The notes under the pieces were generated by a model. The model saw nothing but the letters and a program-made list of their open reading frames with translations. It was not told the DNA's origin and searched no databases. 64,000 nt of DNA, from positions 1 through 64,000 of the forward strand of contig NZ_JANZKU010000014.1 of NCBI RefSeq assembly GCF_025642785.1. Reading direction: 5' to 3'. A program made the position numbers and the translations under genes. Source of the stretch: Pseudomonas sp. RIT-PI-AD. GTDB taxonomy: Bacteria; Pseudomonadota; Gammaproteobacteria; Pseudomonadales; Pseudomonadaceae. Position 1 is the first letter of the stretch. Each line of letters opens with the position of its first letter. Of the stretch, positions 29,384 through 39,040 are shown in pieces.

Positions 29384-30811
29384 TCAGGCCTGGATCAATT
29401 GGCGAACGTCGATGAAATGCCCGGTCACCGCGGCGGCGGCGGCCATCGCCGGGCTGACCAGGTGGGTACGCCCGCCTGCGCCCTGGCGGCCCTCGAAGTT
29501 ACGGTTGGAAGTGGACGCGCAATGCTCGCCGCTGCCCAGCTTGTCCGGGTTCATCGCCAGGCACATGGAGCACCCGGGCTCGCGCCACTCGAAACCGGCC
29601 TCGATGAAAATCTTGTCCAGGCCTTCGCGCTCGGCCTGCTGCTTGACCAGGCCGGAGCCTGGCACCACCAGCGCCTGCTTGACGCTGCCGGCCACCTTGC
29701 GGCCCTTGGCGACTTCCGCCGCGGCGCGCAGGTCCTCGATCCGCGAATTGGTGCAGGAGCCGATGAACACGCGGTCCAGGCGGATCTCGGTGATCGGCTG
29801 GTTGGCGTTCAGGCCCATGTACTTCAAGGCGCGGGTGATCGAATCGCGCTTCACCGGGTCGCTCTCCCGCGCCGGGTCCGGCACGTTCTGGTCGACCGCC
29901 AGGACCATTTCCGGCGACGTCCCCCAGCTCACCTGCGGCTTGATGTCCTCGGCGCGCATCTCCACCAGGGTGTCGAAGTGGGCGTCCTCGTCGGAAACCA
30001 AGTCGCTCCAGACGCTCACCGCCTGCTCCCAGTCGGCCTCGGCCGGGGCGTAGGGGCGGCCCTTCACGTAGGCCAGGGTCTTGTCGTCCACCGCCACCAG
30101 GCCGACGCGGGCGCCCGCCTCGATGGACATGTTGCAGATGGTCATGCGCCCTTCCATGGACAGCCCACGGATGGCGCTGCCGGCGAACTCCAGGGCGTGG
30201 CCGTTGCCGCCGGCGGTGCCGATCTTGCCGATCACCGCGAGGACGATGTCCTTGGCGGTGACGCCGAAGGGCAATTCGCCCTCGACGCGCACCTGCATGT
30301 TCTTCATCTTCTTCGCCACCAGACACTGGGTGGCCAGCACGTGCTCGACCTCGGAGGTGCCGATGCCGTGGGCCAGGGCGCCGAAGGCCCCGTGGGTGGA
30401 GGTGTGGGAGTCGCCGCAGACCACGGTCATGCCCGGCAGGGTCGCGCCCTGCTCCGGGCCGATGACGTGCACGATGCCCTGGCGGATGTCGTTCATCTTG
30501 AATTCGAGGATGCCGAAGGCGTCGCAGTTCTCGTCCAGGGTCAGCACCTGGAGCCGGGAGACTTCGTCGGCGATGGCCTCGATACCGCCCTGGCGCTCGG
30601 TGCGGGTGGTCGGCACGTTGTGGTCGGGGGTGGCGATGTTGGCGTCGATGCGCCAGGGCTTGCGGCCGGCCAGGCGCAGGCCTTCGAAGGCTTGCGGCGA
30701 GGTCACTTCGTGGAGGATGTGGCGATCGATATAGATCAGCGAGGAACCGTCGTCGCGACGTTTCACCTCATGGGCTTCCCAGAGCTTGTCGTAGAGCGTT
30801 TTGCCGGCCAT
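29384..30811 (-). CDS. leuC: 3-isopropylmalate dehydratase large subunit LeuC
   Basis: Large, [4Fe-4S]-containing subunit of isopropylmalate isomerase (aconitase superfamily). ATG 30811 gives 475 residues starting [16 protein letters not shown]. The three cluster cysteines are visible in IGSCTNSR and GCSMCLAMN. The open frame reaches 30859, but those 16 residues are not conserved. It is the first gene of the leftward leu cluster and divergent from a LysR regulator. Confidence 0.97.
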   Translation of the reverse strand: MAGKTLYDKLWEAHEVKRRDDGSSLIYIDRHILHEVTSPQAFEGLRLAGRKPWRIDANIATPDHNVPTTRTERQGGIEAIADEVSRLQVLTLDENCDAFGILEFKMNDIRQGIVHVIGPEQGATLPGMTVVCGDSHTSTHGAFGALAHGIGTSEVEHVLATQCLVAKKMKNMQVRVEGELPFGVTAKDIVLAVIGKIGTAGGNGHALEFAGSAIRGLSMEGRMTICNMSIEAGARVGLVAVDDKTLAYVKGRPYAPAEADWEQAVSVWSDLVSDEDAHFDTLVEMRAEDIKPQVSWGTSPEMVLAVDQNVPDPARESDPVKRDSITRALKYMGLNANQPITEIRLDRVFIGSCTNSRIEDLRAAAEVAKGRKVAGSVKQALVVPGSGLVKQQAEREGLDKIFIEAGFEWREPGCSMCLAMNPDKLGSGEHCASTSNRNFEGRQGAGGRTHLVSPAMAAAAAVTGHFIDVRQLIQA

Positions 30812-30921
30812 CGGAGCGTCCTCATCGGGTCTTTCTATGCCGCATGGGGATCGAATCAATAGCCCCTCGGCTTGTAGGGTCGATCCTAGGGCCTGATGTC
30901 GAATAACTCAAATTCATATTT

Positions 30922-30934
30922 TTCATCTATTGAA
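30922..30934. promoter_or_regulatory. LysR-type T-N11-A dyad in the leuC / LysR divergent promoter
   Basis: TTCA-TCTAT-TGAA: an exact T-N11-A site with 4-bp dyad arms. It lies in an AT-rich patch 111 bases upstream of leuC and about 79 bases upstream of the LysR gene. Such a site is where a LysR-type regulator would bind to control itself and the divergent gene (inference). Confidence 0.5.
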
Positions 30935-30950
30935 TAACCATTTGGAATGC

Positions 30951-30994
30951 GAGAGGCTGCGCAGCTCCCGCAGTGGTACTGCGCCTCTCCTTTT
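30951..30994 (+). terminator. leader hairpin followed by TTTT before the LysR gene
   Basis: Arms GAGAGGC...GCAG and CTGC-GCCTCTC (11 paired bases with a 3-base bulge) followed by CTTTTG, 18 bases before the LysR start. It looks like an attenuator or intrinsic terminator in the 5' leader. It could also mask the ribosome binding site. Confidence 0.4.
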
Positions 30995-31012
30995 GCAGAC
31001 CGGACGAACCCC

Positions 31013-31894
31013 ATGGATCTCGGCAGCCTCAACGCCTTCATCGCCATCGCCGAGAGCGGCAGCTTTTCCACCGCCGGCGAACGCCTGCACCTGACCCAGC
31101 CGGCGGTGAGCAAACGCATCGCCGCCCTGGAGCAGCAGTTGAACATGCGCCTGTTCGACCGGCTCGGCCGCGAGGTCAGCCTGACCGAATCGGGGCGGGC
31201 CCTGCTGCCCCGCGCCTACCAGATCCTCAACGTGCTGGACGACACCCGCCGCGCCCTGAACAACCTCAATGGCGACGTCGGCGGCCGCCTCACCCTGGCC
31301 ACCAGCCACCACATCGGCCTGCATCGGCTGCCGCCGCTGCTGCGCGCCTTCACCCGTGCCTATCCCCAGGTGGCGCTGGACATCCGCTTCCTCGACTCGG
31401 AAGTGGCCTACGAGGACATCCTCCACGGCCGCGCCGAGCTGGCGGTGATCACCCTGGCGCCGCATACCGCCGCGCCGGTGCGCGCCGTGCCGGTGTGGGA
31501 CGACCCGCTGGACTTCGTCGCCGCGCCCGAGCATCCGTTGGCCTGCAACGGCCCGGTGGACCTCGCCGCCATCGCCCGGCATCCGGCGGTGTTCCCCGGC
31601 GACAACACCTTCACCCACCATATCGTCCGGCGCCTGTTCGAGGCCGAGCGCCTGACCCCCAACATCGCCATGAGCACCAACTATTTAGAAACCATCAAGA
31701 TGATGGTTTCCATCGGCATCGCCTGGAGCGTACTGCCGCGCACCATGCTCGACGAACAGGTGGCGCGCCTGCCGCTGCCGGCGGTGCAACTGCGCCGTCA
31801 GCTGGGCTATATCCTGCATACCGACCGCACCCTGTCCAACGCCGCGCGGGCGTTCATGGAACTGCTCGACGCCCAGCGCGAAAACCTTGCCTAG
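31013..31894 (+). CDS. LysR-family transcriptional regulator
   Basis: DNA-binding regulator of 293 residues: N-terminal winged HTH (about 1-60, with SFSTAGERLHLTQPAVSKRI) and a C-terminal two-lobed effector domain. ATG 31013 is chosen because the family begins MDLGSLNAFIAIAESG. The Shine-Dalgarno there is weak, and an in-frame ATG at 30947 lies inside the leader hairpin. Divergence from leuC-leuD suggests it regulates the leucine genes, as LysR-type neighbours often do (inference). Confidence 0.9.
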   Translation: MDLGSLNAFIAIAESGSFSTAGERLHLTQPAVSKRIAALEQQLNMRLFDRLGREVSLTESGRALLPRAYQILNVLDDTRRALNNLNGDVGGRLTLATSHHIGLHRLPPLLRAFTRAYPQVALDIRFLDSEVAYEDILHGRAELAVITLAPHTAAPVRAVPVWDDPLDFVAAPEHPLACNGPVDLAAIARHPAVFPGDNTFTHHIVRRLFEAERLTPNIAMSTNYLETIKMMVSIGIAWSVLPRTMLDEQVARLPLPAVQLRRQLGYILHTDRTLSNAARAFMELLDAQRENLA

Positions 31895-32062
31895 TGGCCT
31901 GAGCTGTGTCTAACGTGACGGCACGACGACAACCAGGTTTGCGCATGCCCTTGCAACCCGTTTCCCCACCGACGACCGCCCCCGCGCGCATGCGCCCCAC
32001 GCCGCTCGGCGAAACCGCCGAACGCCTCAGCCGCCTCCCCTCTTCCCAAGGATGGACCCCCG

Positions 32063-35000
32063 ATGGCCCAGTCCGCTGACCAGACGCCCCTGCCCTTCAT
32101 CCCCGCCCTCGACCCGGCGGAATTCGAGAAGACCTGGCAAGACAGCCAACTGCTCTTGGCCGCGCTCAACGCCGCGCAACTGGGCGCCTGGTACTGGGAA
32201 ATCGACAGCGGCCAGGTGAACTGGTCGCGCGGCGCCCAGGCGCTGTTCGGCCTCGACCCCCACCAGCCGCTGCACAGCCCGGTGGACTACATGGGGCTGA
32301 TCCCGGAGAGCGACCGCGGCGAAGTGCTGCGGCTGTTCCGCAACGTGCTGGAAGGCGCGCCCTCGCCCCGCGCCTTCCGCCACCGGATACGCTGGCCCGA
32401 CGGCAGCCTGCACTGGCTGGAGATCAGCGGCAGCCCGCAAGTCGGCGCGGACGGCAAGCGACGCATGCTCGGCATGATCCGCGACATCACCGTGCAGCAG
32501 AACCGCGCGGAAGCCCTGCTCAGTTCGGAACGGCGCTTTTCCAGCCTGTTCCAGATGAGCCCCGACGTGATCCTGCTGCTGCACTTCGACGACAGCGTGA
32601 TCATCGAGGCCAACCCCCATTTCGGCAGCCTGCTCGGCTGGCCGCCCTGCGAGGTCACCGGACGCTCCACCTCCCAACTCAACCTCTGGGTCGATCCCCG
32701 GCAACACGCGGAGCTGCTGAGGCGCGCGCCGCTGACCGAGGACCCCGTCGTCCAGGAGGTGCAGTGGCGCACCCGGGACGGCCGCATCCTCGACGGCATG
32801 CTGTCCAGCCAGTACCTGCTGCTGGAAGGCGAACCGCACCTGTTGAGCACCTTCCTCGACACCAGCGAACGCAAGCGCGGCGAGGCGGCGCTGCGGGCCA
32901 GCGAGGAAAAGTTCGCCAAGGCCTTCCAGACCACTTCGGACACCGTGGTGATCACCGACAAGGCGGAGGGCCGCTTCATCGAGGTGAACGCCAGTTTCGA
33001 ACGCCAGTTCGGCTGGAGCGCCACCGAGGCGATCGGCCGGACCTCCCTGGAACTGGGACTCTGGACCCACGAGGAAGACCGCCGGCGGATGATCGCCGCG
33101 CTGAACCGGGAGGGTGGCCTGGAGCAGTTGGAGACCCCCCTGTCGAGGCGTACCGGCGAGGTCAGCATCAACCTGATCAATGGCGGCGAGATCGAGCTCG
33201 ATGGCCGCGCCTGCCTGGTGCTAACGGTACGCGACATCACCGGCCAGCGGCGCCAGGAACAGGCGCTGCTGGAAAGCCAGGAGCGCCTGACCATGGCCCT
33301 GGACTCCGCCGACCTCGGCACCTGGGACTGGCACATCCCCAGCGGCACCCTCTACGGCTCGCCACGCGCCTCGGCCCTGCATGGCCTGCCCGCCGACCCC
33401 TACCACGGCGATTTCAAGCACTTCTTCCTCTGCGTGCCGCCGGAAGACCAGGCGGCCATGCGACAGACCTTCCACGACCTGCTGGCCGGGCGCCGCAAGG
33501 ACTACCAGGTCACCTATCGGGCACGCTTCGCCAATGGCGACGTCCATTACCTGGAAAGCACCGCGCGGCTGTATTTCGACGAACAGGGCCAGCCCCTGCG
33601 GATGACCGGCGTGCTGATGAACATCAGCGAACGGGTGCAGCGGGAACAGCGCCTGGCGGCCTCCGAGGAAAAATTCGTCACCCTGTTCCAGGCCAGTCCC
33701 GAGCCGATCTGCGTGTCGCGCGTCCGCGACGGCGCCTTCACCGAGATCAACCCCAGCTTCAGCGAGACCTTCGGCTGGTTGCCCGAGGAGATCGTCGGGC
33801 GCAGCACCAGCGAAATCGGCTTCTGGGTCGACCCCGAACAGCGCCAGAGCCTCTACGAGAAGCTCAACCGCGACCAGGGCCTCAGCGGCGAAGTCGCCCG
33901 CTACCGGACCAAGGACGGCCGGGAGCTGACCTGCGTGGTCTCCAGCCGCTTCATCCGCGTCGAGCGCCAGCTATGCATCACCACCACCTTCCGCGACATC
34001 ACCGAGCGCCAGCACGCCGAGGCGGCGCTGAAGGCGAGCCAGGAAAAGTTCGCCAAGGCGTTCCACTCCAGCCCGGACGCCATCACCATCACCGAGCGCG
34101 AAAGCGGTCGCTACATCGAGGTCAACGAGGGCTTCTACCGGCTCACCGGCTACCGCCCCCACGAAGTGATCGGGCGTACCGTGCATGAACTCCACGTGTG
34201 GGCCGACGAGGGCGCCGGCGCCACCCTGATGGAACGGCTGCAACGGGATGGGCGCGTCCACCACCTGGAAATGCGCGGCCAGCACCGGGACGGCAGCGAC
34301 CGGATCGTCGAGGTCTCGGTGGAGCCCATCGAACTCAACGAGGTCGCCTGCCTGCTGCTCACCGCCCGCGACATCAGCGAACTGAAGAGCGCCCAGGCCC
34401 AGGTCCGGCACCTGGCCTACCACGACCCCCTGACCAACCTGCCCAACCGCGCGCTGCTGATGGATCGGCTCACCCAGCAGATCGCCCTGCTCAAGCGCCA
34501 CGACCTGCGCGGCGCGCTGCTGTTCCTCGACCTGGACCACTTCAAGCACATCAACGACTCCCTCGGCCATCCGGTGGGCGATGCGGTGTTGAAGATGGTC
34601 ACCGCGCGCCTGGAGGCCAGCGTCCGCCTGGAGGATACCGTGGCGCGCCTGGGCGGCGACGAGTTCGTGGTGCTGCTGTCCGGCCTCGCCGGCAAGCGCC
34701 TGGAGGTGACCCGCCAAGTGCGGCAGATCGCCGAGAAGCTGCGCAAGATCATCGCCGAGCCGATGCTGCTGGACGGGCATCGTCTGCAGGTGACGCCGAG
34801 CATGGGCATCGCGCTGATCCCCGACCATGGGCAGAACCCCGCCGACCTGCTCAAGCGCGCCGACATCGCCCTCTACCGGGCCAAGGATTCCGGACGCAAT
34901 ACCCTGCAACTGTTCCGCAGCACCATGCAGGAGGCCGCCAGCGAGCGCCTGCGCCTGGAAAACGACCTGCGCCTGGCGCTGGTACGGGGTGAGTTCGAAC

Positions 35001-35737
35001 TGTATTTCCAGCCCCAGGTGGACGCCCGCGACAACCGCGTGGTGGGCGCCGAGGCGCTGCTGCGCTGGCTGCATCCGAGCCGCGGCGTGCAATCGCCGGC
35101 CCTGTTCATCCAGGTCCTGGAGGAAAGCGGCCTGATCCTGGAGGTGGGCGGCTGGGTGATCGCCGAAGCCTGCCACGCCTGCGAGCAGTTGCTCGCCGAG
35201 GGCCTGATCGAACCGGAGCATTTCAGCCTGTGCGTGAACATCAGCCCCCGGCAGTTCCGCCAGAACGACTTCGTCGAGCGCATCGAGAGCAGCCTGCGCA
35301 AGACCGGCATGCCCCACACCATGCTCAAGCTGGAGATCACCGAAGGCATCGTGATCCAGAACATGGACGACACCATCGGCAAGATGCGCCGGCTGAAACG
35401 CCTCGGCGTCAGCTTCGCCATGGACGATTTCGGCACCGGCTACAGCTCCCTGACCTACCTCAAGCGCCTGCCGGTGGATGCCCTGAAGATCGATCAGTCC
35501 TTCGTCCGCGACGCCACCCACGACCCGAACGACGCGGAAATCGTCCGCGCCATCGTCGCCATGGGCCGCAGCCTCGGCCTGCAACTGATCGCCGAGGGTG
35601 TGGAGGAGCCGGAACAACTGCGCTTCCTGGAGCAGCAGGGCTGCCACCTGTACCAGGGCTATCTGTACAGCGTGCCGCTGCCGCTGCCGGAGTTCCGCGC
35701 CCTGCTGGCGCACAACCGCGACCGCCTCGACCTCTGA
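32063..35737 (+). CDS. multi-PAS GGDEF-EAL c-di-GMP signalling protein
   Basis: Soluble sensor with both diguanylate cyclase and phosphodiesterase domains, 1224 residues and no TM segment. I count six PAS units (about 30-150, 155-275, 280-400, 405-530, 533-655 and 660-780) with repeated GRSTS/GRTS-type motifs, suggesting internal duplication. The cyclase domain has an intact GGDEF (864-868) and an inhibitory RxxD I-site (RLED 855-858, five residues upstream). The EAL domain has EALLRW (997-1002) and DDFGTGYSSL. Both activities could be functional, and the dominant one cannot be read. Ligands of the PAS units are unknown. Confidence 0.93.
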   Translation: MAQSADQTPLPFIPALDPAEFEKTWQDSQLLLAALNAAQLGAWYWEIDSGQVNWSRGAQALFGLDPHQPLHSPVDYMGLIPESDRGEVLRLFRNVLEGAPSPRAFRHRIRWPDGSLHWLEISGSPQVGADGKRRMLGMIRDITVQQNRAEALLSSERRFSSLFQMSPDVILLLHFDDSVIIEANPHFGSLLGWPPCEVTGRSTSQLNLWVDPRQHAELLRRAPLTEDPVVQEVQWRTRDGRILDGMLSSQYLLLEGEPHLLSTFLDTSERKRGEAALRASEEKFAKAFQTTSDTVVITDKAEGRFIEVNASFERQFGWSATEAIGRTSLELGLWTHEEDRRRMIAALNREGGLEQLETPLSRRTGEVSINLINGGEIELDGRACLVLTVRDITGQRRQEQALLESQERLTMALDSADLGTWDWHIPSGTLYGSPRASALHGLPADPYHGDFKHFFLCVPPEDQAAMRQTFHDLLAGRRKDYQVTYRARFANGDVHYLESTARLYFDEQGQPLRMTGVLMNISERVQREQRLAASEEKFVTLFQASPEPICVSRVRDGAFTEINPSFSETFGWLPEEIVGRSTSEIGFWVDPEQRQSLYEKLNRDQGLSGEVARYRTKDGRELTCVVSSRFIRVERQLCITTTFRDITERQHAEAALKASQEKFAKAFHSSPDAITITERESGRYIEVNEGFYRLTGYRPHEVIGRTVHELHVWADEGAGATLMERLQRDGRVHHLEMRGQHRDGSDRIVEVSVEPIELNEVACLLLTARDISELKSAQAQVRHLAYHDPLTNLPNRALLMDRLTQQIALLKRHDLRGALLFLDLDHFKHINDSLGHPVGDAVLKMVTARLEASVRLEDTVARLGGDEFVVLLSGLAGKRLEVTRQVRQIAEKLRKIIAEPMLLDGHRLQVTPSMGIALIPDHGQNPADLLKRADIALYRAKDSGRNTLQLFRSTMQEAASERLRLENDLRLALVRGEFELYFQPQVDARDNRVVGAEALLRWLHPSRGVQSPALFIQVLEESGLILEVGGWVIAEACHACEQLLAEGLIEPEHFSLCVNISPRQFRQNDFVERIESSLRKTGMPHTMLKLEITEGIVIQNMDDTIGKMRRLKRLGVSFAMDDFGTGYSSLTYLKRLPVDALKIDQSFVRDATHDPNDAEIVRAIVAMGRSLGLQLIAEGVEEPEQLRFLEQQGCHLYQGYLYSVPLPLPEFRALLAHNRDRLDL

Positions 35738-35744
35738 GCGAGGC

Positions 35745-35777
35745 AAAAAAAAGCCCGGCTCAACGCCGGGCTTTTTT
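35745..35777. terminator. strong bidirectional Rho-independent terminator
   Basis: Stem GCCCGGC / GCCGGGC with a TCAAC loop, flanked by an A8 run on the left and a T6 run on the right. It serves both the c-di-GMP gene from the left and aroP from the right, which converge here. Confidence 0.95.
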
Positions 35778-35798
35778 CAGGGACGCCAGTGCCCACGT

Positions 35799-37259
35799 TC
35801 AGGCCGGCTCGATCGGCCGAACCCCCACCGGGCGGACCGCGTCGACCCGCGCCGCCTCGGACGCCAGCGCAACGCGGCGGGCAGCGGAGCATTTCAGGCG
35901 ATAGCAGGCGAGCATCACCAGCAGCCACACCGGGATGGCATAGACCGATACGCGGATGCCGGGCGTGAGCAGCATCACGCCGAGGATCAGCAGCATGAAT
36001 GCCAGGCACAGGTAGTTGGCGAAGGGCGACCAGAAGGCCTTGAACAGCGGCTGCACGCCTTCCCGCGCGAGGTGCGCGCGGAATTTCAGATGGGTCAGGC
36101 TGATCAGCGCCCAGTTGATCACCAGCGCCGCCACCACCAGGGACATCAGCAGCTCGAGGGCATTCTTCGGCAACACGTAGTTGACCACCACGCAGAGGCA
36201 GGTCACCAGCGCCGAGGCGCCCAGGGCCACGTAGGGCACGCCGCGCGCGTTCACCTTTTGCAGAACCTTCGGCGCATCGCCCTGCTCAGCCAGGCCGTAG
36301 AGCATCCGGCTGTTGCAGTAGACGCCGCCGTTGTAGACCGACAGCGCCGCGGTGAGCACCACGAAGTTCAACAGATGGGCGGCGGTGTCGCTGCCGATCA
36401 GCGCGAAGATCTTCACGAACGGGCTGCCGCTGTAGGCGTCGCCGGCGGCGTTGATGCTGTTCAGCAGGTCATCCCACGGCGACAGCGCCAGCAGCACCGC
36501 CAGGGCACCGATGTAGAAGATCAGGATGCGATAGATCACCTGGTTGATCGCCTTGGGGATGACCCGCTTCGGCTGATCCGCCTCGGCGGCGGTGAAACCG
36601 AGCATTTCCAGGCCACCGAAGGAGAACATGATGATCGCCATGGCCATCACCAGGCCGGTGATGCCGTTGGGGAAGAAGCCGCCGTGGCTCCACAGGTTGC
36701 TCACCGCCGCCTGCTCGCCGCCGTTGCCGCTGAACAGCAGGTAGCAGCCCAGCAGGATCATCCCGACGATCGCCGCCACCTTGATGATGGCGAACCAGAA
36801 TTCGGCCTCGCCGAACAGCTTCACGTTGGTCATGTTGATCGCATTGACCAGCACGAAGAACACCGCGGCGCTGGCCCAGGTGGGTACTTCCGGCCACCAG
36901 AAGTGGATGTACTTGCCGACCGCGGTCAACTCCGACATGCCCACCAGGATGTACAGCACCCAGCAGTTCCAGCCGGAGAGGAAGCCGGCGAAACCGCCCC
37001 AGTATTTATGCGCGAAGTGGCTGAAGGAACCGGCGACCGGCTCTTCGACGATCATCTCGCCGAGCTGGCGCATGATCAGGAAGGCGATGAAGCCGGCGAT
37101 GGCATAGCCGAGGATCATCGAGGGTCCGGCGGACTTGAGCACACCCGCGGAGCCGAGGAACAACCCGGTGCCGATGGCACCGCCCAGGGCGATCAACTGG
37201 ATATGCCGGTTCTTCAGGCCGCGTTTGAGTTCGCCTGCGGGCTGTGTGTCACTCATCAT
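35799..37259 (-). CDS. aroP: aromatic amino-acid permease AroP
   Basis: APC-superfamily proton symporter of about 12 TM helices, 486 residues. The sequence follows E. coli AroP closely: LKRGLKNRHIQLIALGGAIG at the N-terminus, EEPVAGSFSHFA, and TAAEADQPKRVIPKA. Uptake of Phe, Tyr and Trp is the likely role. AAGGTG lies 6-7 bases before ATG 37259, and a second ATG follows directly. It is next to hpd, which fits an aromatic amino-acid uptake and degradation locus. It shares a terminator with the convergent upstream gene. Confidence 0.93.
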   Translation of the reverse strand: MMSDTQPAGELKRGLKNRHIQLIALGGAIGTGLFLGSAGVLKSAGPSMILGYAIAGFIAFLIMRQLGEMIVEEPVAGSFSHFAHKYWGGFAGFLSGWNCWVLYILVGMSELTAVGKYIHFWWPEVPTWASAAVFFVLVNAINMTNVKLFGEAEFWFAIIKVAAIVGMILLGCYLLFSGNGGEQAAVSNLWSHGGFFPNGITGLVMAMAIIMFSFGGLEMLGFTAAEADQPKRVIPKAINQVIYRILIFYIGALAVLLALSPWDDLLNSINAAGDAYSGSPFVKIFALIGSDTAAHLLNFVVLTAALSVYNGGVYCNSRMLYGLAEQGDAPKVLQKVNARGVPYVALGASALVTCLCVVVNYVLPKNALELLMSLVVAALVINWALISLTHLKFRAHLAREGVQPLFKAFWSPFANYLCLAFMLLILGVMLLTPGIRVSVYAIPVWLLVMLACYRLKCSAARRVALASEAARVDAVRPVGVRPIEPA

Positions 37260-37957
37260 GTGCGTCACCTTTTGTTTTTGTCTGTGACGGGAGCAGAACC
37301 GCCTCGCTCGTGGCGGGGCGAATGGTTACGGCACTGTGCGGGTCCGCTCAGGGAGGCGTGGTGCGCGCCGGGCACGCAAGCTGAGGTGCGCATTCGCTTT
37401 CCCTGTCAGGCGGCCGGACCTGCGGCCGTTCCGTCGGCGGGTAGCCGGCGGAGGCGTATCAATGGGCGTCGGGCTGTACCTCCGGAATGACGGTTCTGAA
37501 AACATCCAGGGATTCGCAGCGCGCGACCGGCGCAAGGATACCGGGGTATGCCTCGAGGTCACAGTCGAAATGCTGCGGGTCGTGGATCTGCCCTGCGCGA
37601 ATGCGCCGTCCGCGCTCAGGGCTCATAGCGCTCGGCGATCCGGTCGATGGCGCCGAAGAGGCTGTCGAAGGCCGTAACCGTCGCGGCCTTGGTCCAATGA
37701 AGCGAGTTTCATGCAGCGATCCTTCCAGCGTCTATAGGATGTGCCCGCCAGGCGACAGCGATGCCCCGCGCGGCGCTCGATCCACTTTCCCTGCTTCCAG
37801 TCCAGGCGGACGCGCGGAGGGCACCAAGGGGGCGGCTGGACCGCCCTCCGGACACACGACGACTCGCCCGGGCTCACCATGGACGTCACCGACCAAGGCG
37901 CCCTCGAAGCCGCCCCGGGGCGCACGTGCGCGCCGGGGGATGCGCCCGTCCGGCGGC
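37260..37957. other. 698-base gap between hpd and aroP
   Basis: No intact gene is visible. The aroP promoter should be in the left part. The right part holds a 30-codon gene remnant (37623-37712) with a good ribosome binding site. The other frames are short and Arg/Pro-rich. Confidence 0.6.
37623..37712 (-). pseudogene. truncated gene start resembling the fumarylacetoacetate hydrolase family
   Basis: ATG 37712 is preceded by GGAAGGA at 7 bases and by a TATAGA-like -10. It encodes MKLASLDQGRDGYG..., matching the common MKLASLxxGRDG opening of FAH-family hydrolases, but runs to a stop after 29 residues. In the +1 frame the bases after the match encode an amphipathic segment (TAFDSLFGAIDRIAERYEP) up to another stop. 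I read this as the two ends of a gene joined by an internal deletion. FAH-type enzymes act downstream of hpd in tyrosine breakdown, so a decayed neighbour is plausible. A ten-residue match is limited evidence. Confidence 0.4.
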
Positions 37958-39040
37958 TCAGTCCGCGGAAATCACGCCACGGCGGATCTGGTCTTCCTCG
38001 ATGGATTCGAACAGGGCCTTGAAGTTGCCTTCGCCGAATCCCTGGTTGCCCTTGCGCTGGATGATCTCGAAGAAGATCGGGCCGATCACGGTATTGGTGA
38101 AGATCTGCAGCAGGATGCCGTCGTCGCCCGGCGCGCCGTCGATCAGCAGGCTCAGCTCGCGCAGCTCTTCCAGCGGCTCGCCGTGGCCCTGCACGCGACT
38201 GTCGACTTTCTCGTAGTAGGTGTCCGGGGTGGACATGAAATCCACACCGTTGGCGCGCAGCTTGCGCACGGTGCTGTAGATGTCGTCGGTGGTCAGGGCA
38301 ATGTGCTGGATGCCTTCGCCCTGGTACTCGCGGATGAACTCTTCGATCTGCGAACTGGCGTCGGCCGATTCGTTGATCGGGATGCGGATCTTCCCGCAAG
38401 GGGCGGTCATCGCGCGGGAGAACAGGCCGGTGAGCTTGCCTTCGATGTCGAAGTAGCGGATTTCGCGGAAGTTCGCGATGCGCTCGTAGAAACCGGACCA
38501 CACGTCCATCTGCCCCCGGCGAACGTTGTGGGTCAGGTGGTCGATGGCGGTCAGGCCGACGGCGTTGTCGTTGGCGCTGCGGCCGGGGATGAACTCGAAG
38601 TCGACGTCATAGATGCTTTTCGCGCCGTAACGGTCGACGAGGTACAGCAGCGAACCGCCGATACCCTCGACGCAGGGGATGTTCAGCTCGCCGAAGTTGG
38701 CGTGGCTGCCCACCAGTTTCGCGCCCTGGGATTCCACGTAGGCGGCGGCCTGGCTGGCGTTCTTCACCCGGAAGGCCATGGCGCAGGCGCTCGGCCCGTG
38801 CTGCTCGGCGAAGGCGCGGACGTGGCCGGTGGGGCTGCCGTTGAGGACGATGTTGATGTCGTTCTGCTGGAACAGGAAGACTTCCTTGGAACGATGCTTG
38901 GCGGTCTCGGTGAAACCCATCATGCCGAACAACTGGCGGAGTTGTTCGATGCCTTCGGCGTTGGGCGCGGTGAATTCGACGAATTCGAAACCGTCGGTAC
39001 CGATGGGGTTGTGTTGCTCGATCTTGGTCACGGCGTTCAT
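37958..39040 (-). CDS. hpd: 4-hydroxyphenylpyruvate dioxygenase Hpd
   Basis: Non-haem iron enzyme converting 4-hydroxyphenylpyruvate to homogentisate, second step of tyrosine catabolism and source of pyomelanin if the next enzyme is lost. The 360 residues contain the three iron ligands: His in AIDHLTHNV, His in IQHIALTTD and Glu in GPIFFEIIQRKG. A strong GAGGAGG precedes ATG 39040. No other pathway gene (hmgA, fahA, maiA) is beside it. Confidence 0.97.
   Translation of the reverse strand: MNAVTKIEQHNPIGTDGFEFVEFTAPNAEGIEQLRQLFGMMGFTETAKHRSKEVFLFQQNDINIVLNGSPTGHVRAFAEQHGPSACAMAFRVKNASQAAAYVESQGAKLVGSHANFGELNIPCVEGIGGSLLYLVDRYGAKSIYDVDFEFIPGRSANDNAVGLTAIDHLTHNVRRGQMDVWSGFYERIANFREIRYFDIEGKLTGLFSRAMTAPCGKIRIPINESADASSQIEEFIREYQGEGIQHIALTTDDIYSTVRKLRANGVDFMSTPDTYYEKVDSRVQGHGEPLEELRELSLLIDGAPGDDGILLQIFTNTVIGPIFFEIIQRKGNQGFGEGNFKALFESIEEDQIRRGVISAD

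Noticed and set aside
30947-31012. N-terminal extension of the LysR gene from ATG 30947
   Set aside because: The extension lies inside the leader hairpin and homologues start at MDLGSLNAF.
37326-37562. 78-codon leftward frame in the hpd-aroP gap
   Set aside because: Arg/Pro-rich, no ribosome binding site and no resemblance to any protein family I know.
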